Origin: Deltaproteobacteria bacterium
GTDB taxonomy: Bacteria > Desulfobacterota > Syntrophia > Syntrophales > UBA8958
Direction: 5' to 3'
Assembly (NCBI GenBank): GCA_029561465.1
Contig: JAKQIZ010000086.1
Span: forward strand, 1-51,249
DNA: 51,249 nt
Shown in pieces: positions 8,860 through 16,893 of the stretch; the stretch's first letter is position 1, and each line of letters begins with the position of its first letter. Both the position numbers and the translations under genes were made by a program. The notes under the pieces are model-generated. The model was given only the letters and a program-made list of their open reading frames with translations, was not told where the DNA came from and made no database searches.

Positions 8860-9704
8860 GAGGACGCTCCCCTTCCGGCAATTTTTACCAGATAATCATG
8901 AATCTCCCGGTGCGCCGCCTCCAGGGAGATGACATTCACCGGCACGTCCCATCCCGACCGCCGGAGCTTTGCCATCAGGGCGGCCATGGCCGGGGCCTCG
9001 ATTTCCCATTGTGTTTCCGACATCAGGAAGGCGCAAACATCACCAGGGGGGCCGTCCATGATTACCCGGCCCCTTTCCAGGACCAGGATCCGCTCGGCAT
9101 CGGCGGCCTCGCCGAGGTCGTGGGTGATATGGACGATTCCCATTCCCTCCCGGTGGAGGGAGGCGATCATGGCGAGCACCAGGCGCCGCCCCGCCGCATC
9201 GAGGTAGGCCGTTGGCTCGTCCAGGACCAGCCAACGGGGATTCATCACCAGGACCCCCGCCAGGGAGACCAGCCTCTTTTCCCCGCCGGAAAGGGTGAAG
9301 GGTGCCCGCTGCTCGCAGCCGGCCATCTCGACCCGGGCCAGGGCGTCCCGGACACGGATGGCGATTTCTCCGGGGGGTACGGCCAGATTCTCCAGCCCGA
9401 AGGCGATATCCTCCGCCACCGTCATGCCCACGATCTGATGATCGGGATTTTGAAAAACCATTCCCACCCGGCGGCGGAGTTCCCGATGCCCCGAGGGGTC
9501 CCGGGTGTTCAGGCCATCGACGCTGACCTCACCCCGGGAGGGGATCAAAAGGGCGTTCAGGTGCTTGCTCAGGGTGGTCTTCCCGCAGCCGTTGGGGCCG
9601 ATGATCACCACATACTGACCGTCGGGAATCCGCAACGACAACCGCTCCAGAACGGGCGGCCGCCTTTCACCATATTGGTAGGAAACTTCTTTGAATTCGA
9701 TCAT
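8856..9704 (-). CDS. bioM: ECF transporter ATPase EcfA (BioM-like)
   Basis: ATP-binding subunit driving ECF-type uptake. The 282 residues contain Walker A GPNGCGKTT (~36-44), the Q-loop in VFQNPDHQIVG, the signature LSGGEKRLVSLA (~140), Walker B WLVLDEPTAYLD and the switch His in HITHDLGE. The NPDHQ stretch after the Q-loop is typical of EcfA/CbiO proteins. Only one ATPase gene is present, so a homodimer is expected, as in BioMNY. It starts 10 bases after bioY, ends overlapping ecfT, and is the third gene of the BirA-controlled operon. Confidence 0.92.
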   Translation of the reverse strand: MIEFKEVSYQYGERRPPVLERLSLRIPDGQYVVIIGPNGCGKTTLSKHLNALLIPSRGEVSVDGLNTRDPSGHRELRRRVGMVFQNPDHQIVGMTVAEDIAFGLENLAVPPGEIAIRVRDALARVEMAGCEQRAPFTLSGGEKRLVSLAGVLVMNPRWLVLDEPTAYLDAAGRRLVLAMIASLHREGMGIVHITHDLGEAADAERILVLERGRVIMDGPPGDVCAFLMSETQWEIEAPAMAALMAKLRRSGWDVPVNVISLEAAHREIHDYLVKIAGRGASS

Positions 9705-9714
9705 TGCCGATAAC

Positions 9715-10251
9715 TTACAGTTTGATGTGCTCCCGCACTTTGAGACAGATCATGGCCGCCATGACGATTTTCAGTATACCTCCGGGAATGATGGGGAGCA
9801 GGCCGACGGCCAGGGCTTTGGCCAGGGTCAATTTCGCCACGACCATCAACTGAACGATTCCCAGGGCGTAGAGGAACAGATGGCCCACCGTCATGGCTGC
9901 GATCAGCCGCCAGAAACCGGGACGATCCTTCCCTGCGGTCATCCGGCCGATGACATAGGCCCCGACCACAAAGCCGATGAGATAACCCCCGGTGGGCCCC
10001 AGCAAGACCCCGAACCCGGCCTTGCCGCCGGCGAAAACGGGCAGGCCGATCACCCCGAGGAGGATATACACCACCTGGCTCATGGCCCCGAGGTATCCCC
10101 CCAGGAGGGCGCCGGCCAGGGAAACGAAAAAGTCCTGCATGGTGATGGGCACCGGGGGCAGGGGGATCATCATGAAGGCCCCGGCGGCGGTCAGGGCGCC
10201 GAACATGGATGCATAGGCCATGCCCCTGAGCGACGGTGGATTCTGTTTCAT
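9715..10251 (-). CDS. bioY: Biotin transporter substrate-binding membrane protein BioY
   Basis: S component that binds biotin in the membrane. The 178-residue protein has about six helices and the BioY features PLPPVPITMQDFFVSLAGALLGG near the N-terminus, GFGVLLGPTGGYLIGFV in the middle, and PGGILKIVMAA near the C-terminus. I chose ATG 10251 (MKQNPPSL), 10 bases after the birA stop. The frame is open further upstream, but that part lies inside birA and has an unnatural Arg-rich composition. It sits between birA and the ECF module genes. Confidence 0.95.
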   Translation of the reverse strand: MKQNPPSLRGMAYASMFGALTAAGAFMMIPLPPVPITMQDFFVSLAGALLGGYLGAMSQVVYILLGVIGLPVFAGGKAGFGVLLGPTGGYLIGFVVGAYVIGRMTAGKDRPGFWRLIAAMTVGHLFLYALGIVQLMVVAKLTLAKALAVGLLPIIPGGILKIVMAAMICLKVREHIKL

Positions 10252-10261
10252 CGCCGGCCCC

Positions 10262-11281
10262 CTAAACAAAATGCACGTCTCCGAAAAAGAGCCGCAACTC
10301 CTCCCCGCCCGGGGTCCGGAGGACCAGTGCGCCGTCAGCGTCGAAAGCCGCAACCTCGCCGGTGAGCATCCGTCCCCTGACCTCCACCGCCACCTCACGG
10401 CCCAACATCTCGGTAAAATCCTGCCAGCGCTTCAAAATTGGCGCGAAACCTTCCCGCCGGTACTCGTGGTATGTCGATTCCAGGCTTTCCAGAAGCCTTT
10501 TTGTCAGGAGTATCCTGCCAGCCGGTCGGCCGGTCTCCTCCCGGATGCTTGTGGCGATGGACTGAAGTTCTGGGGGAAACTCCCGCCGGTTCAAATTCAC
10601 GTTCAATCCCACGCCGATGACCAGGTACTCCACCCGGTCCATTTCCATGCTGGCCTCGGTGAGGATGCCTCCCATCTTCCGCCCGCCGGCCAGGATATCG
10701 TTTGGCCATTTTATCATAACCTCCAGGCTGGTCGTTTCCCGGACCGCCGCCGCCACCGCCGCTGCGGCCAGGAGGGCAAACCGGGGCGCTTCCTGAGGCG
10801 GTATGTCCGGCCGGAGGATCAGGGACATATAGATGCCCGTCCGGGGAGGCGAAAACCAGGCCCTCCCCCGCCGGCCCCGGCCAGCGCTCTGTTCTTCCGC
10901 TATCACCACCGTTCCTTCCGGCGCCCCGGCGGCGGCCAGGGCTTTAGCCTGCCGGTTCGTCGAATCCGTCCGGGGGAAAAACCGGATATCCCCCTGGCCA
11001 ATCAGGGCGGTTTGCAATCCCTCCTGAAGTTCTTGGGGCAGAAGCAGGTCGGGTATCTCCCGGAGAAGATAGCCCTTTCGCGGCGAGGAGTCGATGCGAT
11101 ATCCGGCCGTTCTCAGGGCACAGACATGCTTCCACACTGCGGTACGGCTCATCCGCAAGGATTGGCTCAGGGTTTCACCGGACACCCACTGGCCCTCCCC
11201 CTCCCCTAATTGCTGCCGGAGCAACGTGACGGGATGGTGGGCCGCGGGATTGGAGGTAGTTTTCTTCTTTGCTTGTGCCAT
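10262..11281 (-). CDS. birA: Bifunctional biotin-[acetyl-CoA-carboxylase] ligase / biotin operon repressor
   Basis: Attaches biotin to carboxylase carrier proteins and, through an N-terminal winged helix, represses biotin genes when biotin is plentiful. Of the 339 residues, ~17-75 form the HTH (SGETLSQSLRMSRTAVWKHV). The ligase core follows with GRGRRGR (134-140), the biotinyl-adenylate loop, and KWPNDIL. A small C-terminal SH3-like domain ends the protein. I chose ATG 11281; a TTG at 11314 would put the coding start inside the predicted promoter region. Having both domains, and an operator-like site just upstream, it is expected to autoregulate the whole operon. Confidence 0.95.
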   Translation of the reverse strand: MAQAKKKTTSNPAAHHPVTLLRQQLGEGEGQWVSGETLSQSLRMSRTAVWKHVCALRTAGYRIDSSPRKGYLLREIPDLLLPQELQEGLQTALIGQGDIRFFPRTDSTNRQAKALAAAGAPEGTVVIAEEQSAGRGRRGRAWFSPPRTGIYMSLILRPDIPPQEAPRFALLAAAAVAAAVRETTSLEVMIKWPNDILAGGRKMGGILTEASMEMDRVEYLVIGVGLNVNLNRREFPPELQSIATSIREETGRPAGRILLTKRLLESLESTYHEYRREGFAPILKRWQDFTEMLGREVAVEVRGRMLTGEVAAFDADGALVLRTPGGEELRLFFGDVHFV

Positions 11282-11316
11282 AACTTTAAAATAGAGTCTT
11301 CCCTGAAACCGCAAGG

Positions 11317-11345
11317 TTCATAATGGATATGCGGTTGATTGTCAA
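11317..11345 (-). promoter_or_regulatory. Predicted sigma-70 promoter of the birA-bioY-ecfAT-fabG operon
   Basis: Reading leftward on the minus strand: TTGACA (-35, at 11345-11340), a 17-base spacer, and TATGAA (-10, at 11322-11317). Transcription would start near 11310, leaving a leader of about 30 bases before the birA ATG. The -35 hexamer lies inside the left half of the BirA-type operator, so a bound repressor would block it. Confidence 0.65.
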
Positions 11346-11370
11346 CCAATAAATGGTAAATGGTTGTTAA
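11339..11370. promoter_or_regulatory. Predicted BirA operator
   Basis: On the plus strand TTGTCAACC (11339-11347), 14 bases, then GGTTGTTAA (11362-11370): an inverted repeat with 7 of 9 paired positions. It closely fits the BirA consensus known across bacteria (TTGTAAACC, 14-16 bases, GGTTTACAA). Position and overlap with the -35 box of the biotin operon agree with repression by BirA-biotinyl-AMP. A second, tighter inverted repeat, GGTTGA-TTG-TCAACC (11333-11347), is nested in the left half. Confidence 0.8.
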
Positions 11371-11526
11371 TGCCCGGAAGGTGATGATCGGCGATATAAT
11401 CTTGCCGGGAACAACGACATAATTTTGTATGAAAAAATGGAAAAATGGTGTAATTAGAAAATACACGAGAGACCTGAAAATTCAAATGGGAAGGCAATTC
11501 CCAAAAAAAGTGAAAAAGGAGGATAA

Positions 11527-11970
11527 ATGATGAAACGGGTTGTTATGTATGGTGCTGTTATTCTGGCGGCAATTTTTTTGCTTGCGGGTCCGGCTTTTTG
11601 CCAGGACAAGCCCGACGCCACCATCAAGCTCTCTCAGGGGCAGGTAGCAGTGGGTATCGGCTATAGCTGGGGCGGCGGCGTCCTGACCTATCAGGGGAAA
11701 GAATATCCCTTTAAAATCAGGGGGCTCTCCGTTATCGATGTGGGCATCAGCCGGGCGGATGCCAAAGGAAATGTCTTCAAACTCAAGAAGCTGGAGGATT
11801 TTAACGGGACCTACACCACCCTTTCCGCCGAGGCCACGGTGGCCGGAGGCGTGGGTGGCGTTACCATGCAGAATCAGAATGGGGTTATTATCAAGTTAGT
11901 GGCGGCGACCCAGGGCGTCAATTTCAAACTCTCCCTGGAAGGTGTCAAGATGACCCTGACCAAGAAATAG
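11527..11970 (+). CDS. Secreted beta-rich protein of unknown function (EipA/DUF1134-like)
   Basis: A 147-residue exported protein. Residues 1-26 are a Sec signal peptide with cleavage probably after AFC or nearby (GPAFCQ). The mature part is rich in short beta strands and glycine: VAVGIGYSWGGGVLTYQG, FKIRGLSVIDVG, LKKLEDFNGTY, and MQNQNGVIIKLV. This pattern recalls EipA/DUF1134 envelope proteins, but I cannot align it, so the family name is tentative. The cysteine at the signal end might make it a lipoprotein, though the lipobox is poor. GGAGG lies just upstream of the ATG pair and a strong terminator follows, so it is probably a single-gene unit. Confidence 0.75.
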   Translation: MMKRVVMYGAVILAAIFLLAGPAFCQDKPDATIKLSQGQVAVGIGYSWGGGVLTYQGKEYPFKIRGLSVIDVGISRADAKGNVFKLKKLEDFNGTYTTLSAEATVAGGVGGVTMQNQNGVIIKLVAATQGVNFKLSLEGVKMTLTKK

Positions 11971-11996
11971 ATCCATATAGAGAAAACGACCTTTCA

Positions 11997-12040
11997 GGCC
12001 GGTGAAGAGCGCCAGCAATGCTTTCCACCGGCCTTTTTTT
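11997..12040 (+). terminator. Rho-independent terminator
   Basis: GGCCGGTG (11997-12004) pairs with CACCGGCC (12026-12033), followed at once by seven T. The 8-bp GC-rich stem with its T-run lies 26 bases after the stop of the secreted protein gene. Confidence 0.85.
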
Positions 12041-12107
12041 CATGGCCATTGATATACAATCCTCAGCGCCGCCCTGAACGGTAAAGTTGACATTTACATG
12101 TTTCTCA

Positions 12108-12136
12108 TTGACAAGCAAAAGGGGTTTGTATATTTT
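12108..12136 (+). promoter_or_regulatory. Possible sigma-70 promoter
   Basis: TTGACA (12108-12113), a 17-base spacer and TATTTT (12131-12136), about 80 bases before the four-helix membrane protein gene and just after a terminator. A second TTGACA at 12087-12092 has no matching -10. The weak -10 keeps confidence low. Confidence 0.4.
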
Positions 12137-12217
12137 CTGGCCACAATCAGCTTTCCAATGATGGCCGGCTTTTCAGAAAGCTAAACCGAACAACCGATAT
12201 GATCGTGTGCTCATGTA

Positions 12218-12721
12218 ATGCATCCTGAAAAAAACTGGAAATATTACCTGGGGTTGTCCCTTTTCGGATATTCGTTTGTTCCCATCTTGACGGTCGAACT
12301 GCTCTTCTTCCTTCCCATTTCCCATGCCGAGGCGGCTTCGCTGGCGGTGATCTATGTCGGTTCTGGAGAGGTGGCCTTTTTTGCCGCCATAGCCCTCTTG
12401 GGCCGGCCGTTTGTGGACACCCTCAAGACCAAGTTGAAGTCCTTTTTCATCCGCAATAAACCCGCCCGACCTCCCCGTCCCATCGGCAAAACCCGACATA
12501 CCATCGGGGTAATCCTTTTCTTTGCGAGTTTTCTCCCCTATCCGTTTGTGGTGGCGGCCCTCATGTTTTTGCACCCCACGGGGCGGGATATTCATTATCT
12601 CGTCGCCGCCCTGTTGGCCGGAGACGGGATATTTATCACGAGTCTGTTTGTCCTGGGGGGGGAATTCTGGGAGCGGTTGAAAAGGCTTTTCGAATGGCCG
12701 GGGAAGCAGCAGGCGGCATAA
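12218..12721 (+). CDS. Small four-helix membrane protein of unknown function
   Basis: 167 residues with four clear membrane helices (about 9-30, 38-60, 92-115, 124-147) and a cytoplasmic-looking basic loop between helices 2 and 3 (KTKLKSFFIRNKPARPPRP). The C-terminus is amphipathic and charged. It resembles the short four-helix proteins annotated as transporter suffix domains, found alone or at the end of transporters, but no function is established for those and I am unsure of the match. It ends 28 bases before the next gene, so the two may be cotranscribed. Confidence 0.7.
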   Translation: MHPEKNWKYYLGLSLFGYSFVPILTVELLFFLPISHAEAASLAVIYVGSGEVAFFAAIALLGRPFVDTLKTKLKSFFIRNKPARPPRPIGKTRHTIGVILFFASFLPYPFVVAALMFLHPTGRDIHYLVAALLAGDGIFITSLFVLGGEFWERLKRLFEWPGKQQAA

Positions 12722-12749
12722 TTTAAAGGAACAATCAAGGAGGGGGATT

Positions 12750-13922
12750 ATGAACGTCTTGTGTCTGGGGGCAGGCGGCATGGGGGCGCTGGCGGCGGAG
12801 ACGCTGGCGGGTTTTGAAGAAGTCGGCAGGATGACCGTTGCCGATCTCAATCCGGAGGCGGCGCAGCGGGTGGCGGCCGCCTGTCGGGGCAAGGCGACGG
12901 CCCGTGCCGTCAGCGTGGAAGACGCCGCGGCCCTGACCGAATTGATGCGGGGCCATGATGTTGTGGCCAACTGCGTGGGGCCCTTCTTCCGTTTTGCCGT
13001 TCCCATCCTTTCTTGCGCCATCGCGGCGGGAGTGAACTATTTCGACATCTGTGACGATCCGGAGCCGACGCTGGCGATGCTGAAGATGGGAAAGGAGGCG
13101 GAAGCGGCGGGGATCACGGCGGTGGTCGGCGTCGGGGCCACCCCGGGGATAACGAACATGCTCGCGGCGAGGATATATCCAATGTTTCAAAAGGTGGAGG
13201 AACTGCACGCCGCCTGGAACATCGAGGAACAGGATGCCGACAAGCCCGAGGCGCTGACCTATTCCGCCGCTATCGTACACTGGATGCAGCAGTGCTCGGG
13301 GATGATCCTGGAACACCGGAATGGCCGACTGCAGGAGGTGAAACCGCTGGAAGGGGTGGAGCTGTACTATCCCGGACGGGGCACGCGGACGGTGTGGACG
13401 GTGGGTCATCCGGAACCGGTGGCCTTCTCCTGGTCATATCCGGAGATAGAACGGTCCTCCTGTTTCATGGTCATGCCTTCCCTGACCGCCGATTATTTCC
13501 GGAAATTGAGCAAACAGATCGACGCCGGCCGCCTGACCCTGGAAGCGGCGGGGCATCAACTGGTGGACGAAGCCAAAAACGTCTCCTTTCTGGATCATAT
13601 CCTCGCGGTGATCTCGGGTATCTTCGATCATCCCCGCCTGCCCCTGTTCTTCGTCGTGGCCAAAGGCGTCATCGATGGCCGTAAGGCCACTGTAGCCGCG
13701 ACCGTAAAGGCAAACCCCCCCGGCATGGCCAGGTCAACTGGCATCCCTCTGGCCATCGGTGTACACCAGTTTGTCCGCGGGATGGTCAAGGTCAAAGGAG
13801 TGGCGGCGCCGGAAAAGGCCCTGGATGCCCAGGCCTTTTTTCAGGAACTGGCCCCTTATTGCACCTTCCCGAAACCGGCGCCGAATGGCGACATCCTGGA
13901 CATTGTCCGGGAGTGGAAGTAA
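12750..13922 (+). CDS. Saccharopine dehydrogenase-like NAD(P)-binding oxidoreductase
   Basis: 390 residues. The N-terminal Rossmann fold has the motif GAGGMGALAAETL at residues 7-19 and an acidic residue at the end of the second strand (VADLN), suggesting NAD preference. Then VVANCVGPFFRFAVPIL and GVNYFDICDDPEPT match the family's substrate-domain entry. The middle and C-terminal parts fit saccharopine dehydrogenase-like reductases (lysine, carboxynorspermidine and related amine/amino-acid dehydrogenases). The real substrate cannot be told from sequence. A GGAGGGGG ribosome site precedes the ATG. Confidence 0.8.
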   Translation: MNVLCLGAGGMGALAAETLAGFEEVGRMTVADLNPEAAQRVAAACRGKATARAVSVEDAAALTELMRGHDVVANCVGPFFRFAVPILSCAIAAGVNYFDICDDPEPTLAMLKMGKEAEAAGITAVVGVGATPGITNMLAARIYPMFQKVEELHAAWNIEEQDADKPEALTYSAAIVHWMQQCSGMILEHRNGRLQEVKPLEGVELYYPGRGTRTVWTVGHPEPVAFSWSYPEIERSSCFMVMPSLTADYFRKLSKQIDAGRLTLEAAGHQLVDEAKNVSFLDHILAVISGIFDHPRLPLFFVVAKGVIDGRKATVAATVKANPPGMARSTGIPLAIGVHQFVRGMVKVKGVAAPEKALDAQAFFQELAPYCTFPKPAPNGDILDIVREWK

Positions 13923-14094
13923 ACCAGGGTTGGGCCGATAGATCTTGATGCCGGCGAGTGATGAAAATCGGCGTATCATGATCTTCCCGGCCAAAAACCG
14001 CCCTTGTTAGCCGGGCGGGGAGACGGATTATCTGCGGGCTGGATCAAGTCATAATTGACGCAACGTCGGCCTAAACCCCGGCGTTCCACCGGGG

Positions 14095-15465
14095 ATGGGA
14101 AAACGGCAAATGGCCTGGAAAAGACGGATCTTGTGGTTGTTCACAGCGGGACTGGTAGCCCTGGGGGGGCAGATTGCCTTTGTCCCGGCCATTGCCGCAA
14201 CCCCCGAGATACTGACTCTGGAAGACGCCGTGGCCCTGGCCCTGCAAAACAACCGGAATGTCCAGAATGCCGCGGCGGAGGCGGAGAAAACCGACGCCGC
14301 CCTGGCCGCCCTCCGCACCCGTCGCTATCCAAATCTTAATCTGCGCTACACCGGGGCCCAGCAGTTGAATGCCCTGGATTTCGAGTTCAAGCGAGGATCA
14401 CTGGGCAATCTGTCTTCCGGGGAGGCCATTCCCACCACGGATACGATCATCCCCACTCCCAGGCAGTGGGAAAACCAGGGACAGGCAGTGATGGCCCAAC
14501 CTCTTGCCCAGTTGTACCGCCTGTCCCTGGAGATCGATCAGGTCGGGCTGGCAAAAACCGCCGCCGAAGAACAGTATCGCCAAAGCCGGACGGCGGTGGT
14601 CAACGATGTCCGGAAGACCTATTTCGGCATCCTGGAAAGCCAGAGCGCCCTCCGGGCCGTTCGAGAGGCCATGGGCTTCTATACGGAACTGGAACGGTTG
14701 ATGACCGACCATCTCCGGCAGCAGACCATCCTCCGGGCCGATCTGCTGGAGGTCCGCTCGAAGCTGGCCCGGGCCCGTTACGATGCCACCCGTACAGAAA
14801 ATGCCCTGACGGCGCAGAAGGAACAACTCAACCACCTCCTGGGGAGGGACCTCGCCACGCCCTTTTCCGTAAGCGCGGCCGTGAATCCGGCGCCGCCGGA
14901 GATGGACCTGGCGGCGGCGGTGGCGAGGGCCAGGGAGCGACGGCCGGAGATCAGGGAGGCGAAACTCAAGGCCCGCCAGGCGGAGTACGGGATCAGGATC
15001 AAGCGCTCGGAATATATCCCCGATGTCGATCTGATTGTTTCTTACACCCGTTTGCCGGAGATGGAGATCATGCCCAAGGATTACGCCTATGCCGGCATCC
15101 GGGTCTCTTGGGAGCCCTTCGATTGGGGACGGAGGTCTCAGGAGCTTTCGGAACGCAAGAAGACCCTGGCCCAGGCCAATACCGCCGCCCGGGAGGCGGA
15201 ATCGCTGGTGATAATGGATGTTTCCCAGCGGTGGCGGGCGTTGCGGGAGAGCCATCAATATCTCGCGCTGACGAGGCTGAATGCAGAGGCGGCCCGGGAG
15301 CGGCTCCGGGTGGTTATGGACCGCTATCGGCAGCAGATCGCCCTTGCCAAGGATCTCCTTCAGACCCAGGCCCAGGCGGCCGAAGCGGATCATCAGGTCC
15401 ATCAGGCCCTTTTGGCCTGCCTGGCCGCCCATGCCGATTTCCAGAAGGCCCTGGGGGGGGAATGA
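14095..15465 (+). CDS. TolC-family outer-membrane efflux protein
   Basis: 456 residues with a signal peptide (residues 1-35, ending AIAATPE). Then come the repeated alpha-helical hairpin segments of TolC proteins: LTLEDAVALALQNNRNVQNA at 41-60 and the duplicated element near 275-300 (MDLAAAVARARERRPEIREA). Charged heptad-like helices follow, and YTRLPEMEIMPKDYAYAGIRVSWEPFDWG marks beta-barrel strands. It forms the outer-membrane channel of the tripartite pump encoded next. An ATG at 14110 is an alternative start giving a more standard signal peptide. Confidence 0.92.
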   Translation: MGKRQMAWKRRILWLFTAGLVALGGQIAFVPAIAATPEILTLEDAVALALQNNRNVQNAAAEAEKTDAALAALRTRRYPNLNLRYTGAQQLNALDFEFKRGSLGNLSSGEAIPTTDTIIPTPRQWENQGQAVMAQPLAQLYRLSLEIDQVGLAKTAAEEQYRQSRTAVVNDVRKTYFGILESQSALRAVREAMGFYTELERLMTDHLRQQTILRADLLEVRSKLARARYDATRTENALTAQKEQLNHLLGRDLATPFSVSAAVNPAPPEMDLAAAVARARERRPEIREAKLKARQAEYGIRIKRSEYIPDVDLIVSYTRLPEMEIMPKDYAYAGIRVSWEPFDWGRRSQELSERKKTLAQANTAAREAESLVIMDVSQRWRALRESHQYLALTRLNAEAARERLRVVMDRYRQQIALAKDLLQTQAQAAEADHQVHQALLACLAAHADFQKALGGE

Positions 15466-15511
15466 GGGCTTTCTCCGGCGGCGGAAAAGCGATGGAGACA
15501 GGAAAGGATAG

Positions 15512-16705
15512 ATGAGCAAGGAAAATGCCCAGATGCATATACCGCTTCCGAACGAAAGCGGTCCGGCCTCCCGGCGGGATGACCGGAGGGTGACGGTCAA
15601 CGGGTGGATGATTGTCTGTGTCGCTGTGATAGCGATGCAGATTGTCTGGGGTTGCGGCGATGACCAGGCGAAAAAAAAGCCTCTTCCCAAGGCCGTGCAG
15701 GTCGTCACCGTCCAGGAAGAGGCCCTGGCGGGGGGACTCCGCTATTCCGCCAACATCAAACCGAATCGCCAGGTGGATCTCGCTTTCAAGAACGGGGGCT
15801 ATGTAGCCTCTCTCCTTAAGGTGCGGGGCCGGGATGTTCAGGAAGGGGACCGGATCTCCCGGGGCCAGATCCTGGCAACCCTCCGGGACCGGGACTACGC
15901 CCTCAAAGAGGCCCAGACCCGGGCGGCCCTTACCGAGGCCGAAGCCGCCTGGGAGCAGGCGCGCCAGGATTACGGACGGGCCGAGAATCTCTTTGCCTCC
16001 GGCAGCCTTACGAAGCCAGATTTCGAGGCCGCCCGGGCCCGTCGGGACATGCTGGCGGCAAAAACGTCGGCAGCCCGGGCGATGCATGACGAGGCCCTTC
16101 TGGCCGTACAGGATGTCTCCCTCCGTTCCCCCTTCTCCGGAGTGGTCCTGAAAAAGAATATCGAACAGGGGAGTCTGGTCGGGCCCGGCGCCGCTGCCTT
16201 CGTGGTGGCCGACACCTCCGTGGTGAAGGCGGAGTTCGGGGTGCCCGACGTGCTCCTCAAGCATATCCGGATCGGCAAGACATATACGCTGATCAGCGAG
16301 GCCTTCCCCGGTGAGGAATTCACCGGCCGGATATTCCGCATCGCCGCCGCCGCCGATGCCGGCAGCCGGGTCTTTGCCGTGGAGGTCGCCATCCCCAATC
16401 CCCGGGACCAGCTCAAAACGGGCATGGTCATGTCCTTGGTGATCGATGACGCCAAACTCCCCAAACCGGCCGCGGTCATTCCCCTCAATGCCGTCGTCCG
16501 CCCCCGGAACAACCCGGAAGCCTTTGCGGTCTTCACGATCGTTCCCCAGGGAGGCAGATCCATTGCCAAGGCGAAGATCGTGAAGCTGGGCGAGGTGGTG
16601 GGAAACCGGATGACGGTCCTGGAAGGTTTGAAGGCGGGGGAGCAAATAGTGGGCAACGGCGCCGCTCTTCTCCAGGACGGGGACGAGATTCAGGCGTTCA
16701 AATAG
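15512..16705 (+). CDS. RND efflux periplasmic adaptor lipoprotein
   Basis: 397-residue membrane-fusion protein that bridges the inner-membrane RND pump and the TolC channel. A hydrophobic segment at residues 33-48 ends in a lipobox-like IVWGC, so the mature N-terminus is probably an acylated cysteine. The first ~30 residues are an unusually long hydrophilic pre-signal tail. Then come the lipoyl-like half (YVASLLKVRGRDVQEGDRI), a helical hairpin (about 130-190), the second lipoyl half (LRSPFSGVVLKKNIEQGSLV), and the beta-barrel domain. It starts 46 bases after the TolC gene. Confidence 0.92.
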   Translation: MSKENAQMHIPLPNESGPASRRDDRRVTVNGWMIVCVAVIAMQIVWGCGDDQAKKKPLPKAVQVVTVQEEALAGGLRYSANIKPNRQVDLAFKNGGYVASLLKVRGRDVQEGDRISRGQILATLRDRDYALKEAQTRAALTEAEAAWEQARQDYGRAENLFASGSLTKPDFEAARARRDMLAAKTSAARAMHDEALLAVQDVSLRSPFSGVVLKKNIEQGSLVGPGAAAFVVADTSVVKAEFGVPDVLLKHIRIGKTYTLISEAFPGEEFTGRIFRIAAAADAGSRVFAVEVAIPNPRDQLKTGMVMSLVIDDAKLPKPAAVIPLNAVVRPRNNPEAFAVFTIVPQGGRSIAKAKIVKLGEVVGNRMTVLEGLKAGEQIVGNGAALLQDGDEIQAFK

Positions 16706-16893
16706 ATGACGGCGGCGTTTTGCCGTGAGCGGAGCTGAAAGCCCGCGCTGCCTTCAGGATGAGCATTGGGGTAAAACCATCTTCTTCGTATCGATGCCGA
16801 AAAATTAAAACGGTCTGTTACCATGAAAATTTTTCCGCCATACTGTAGAATTTTTTCCTGTTTGGCTGGGCCGGGCTTGTGCACGGGGGGTTC

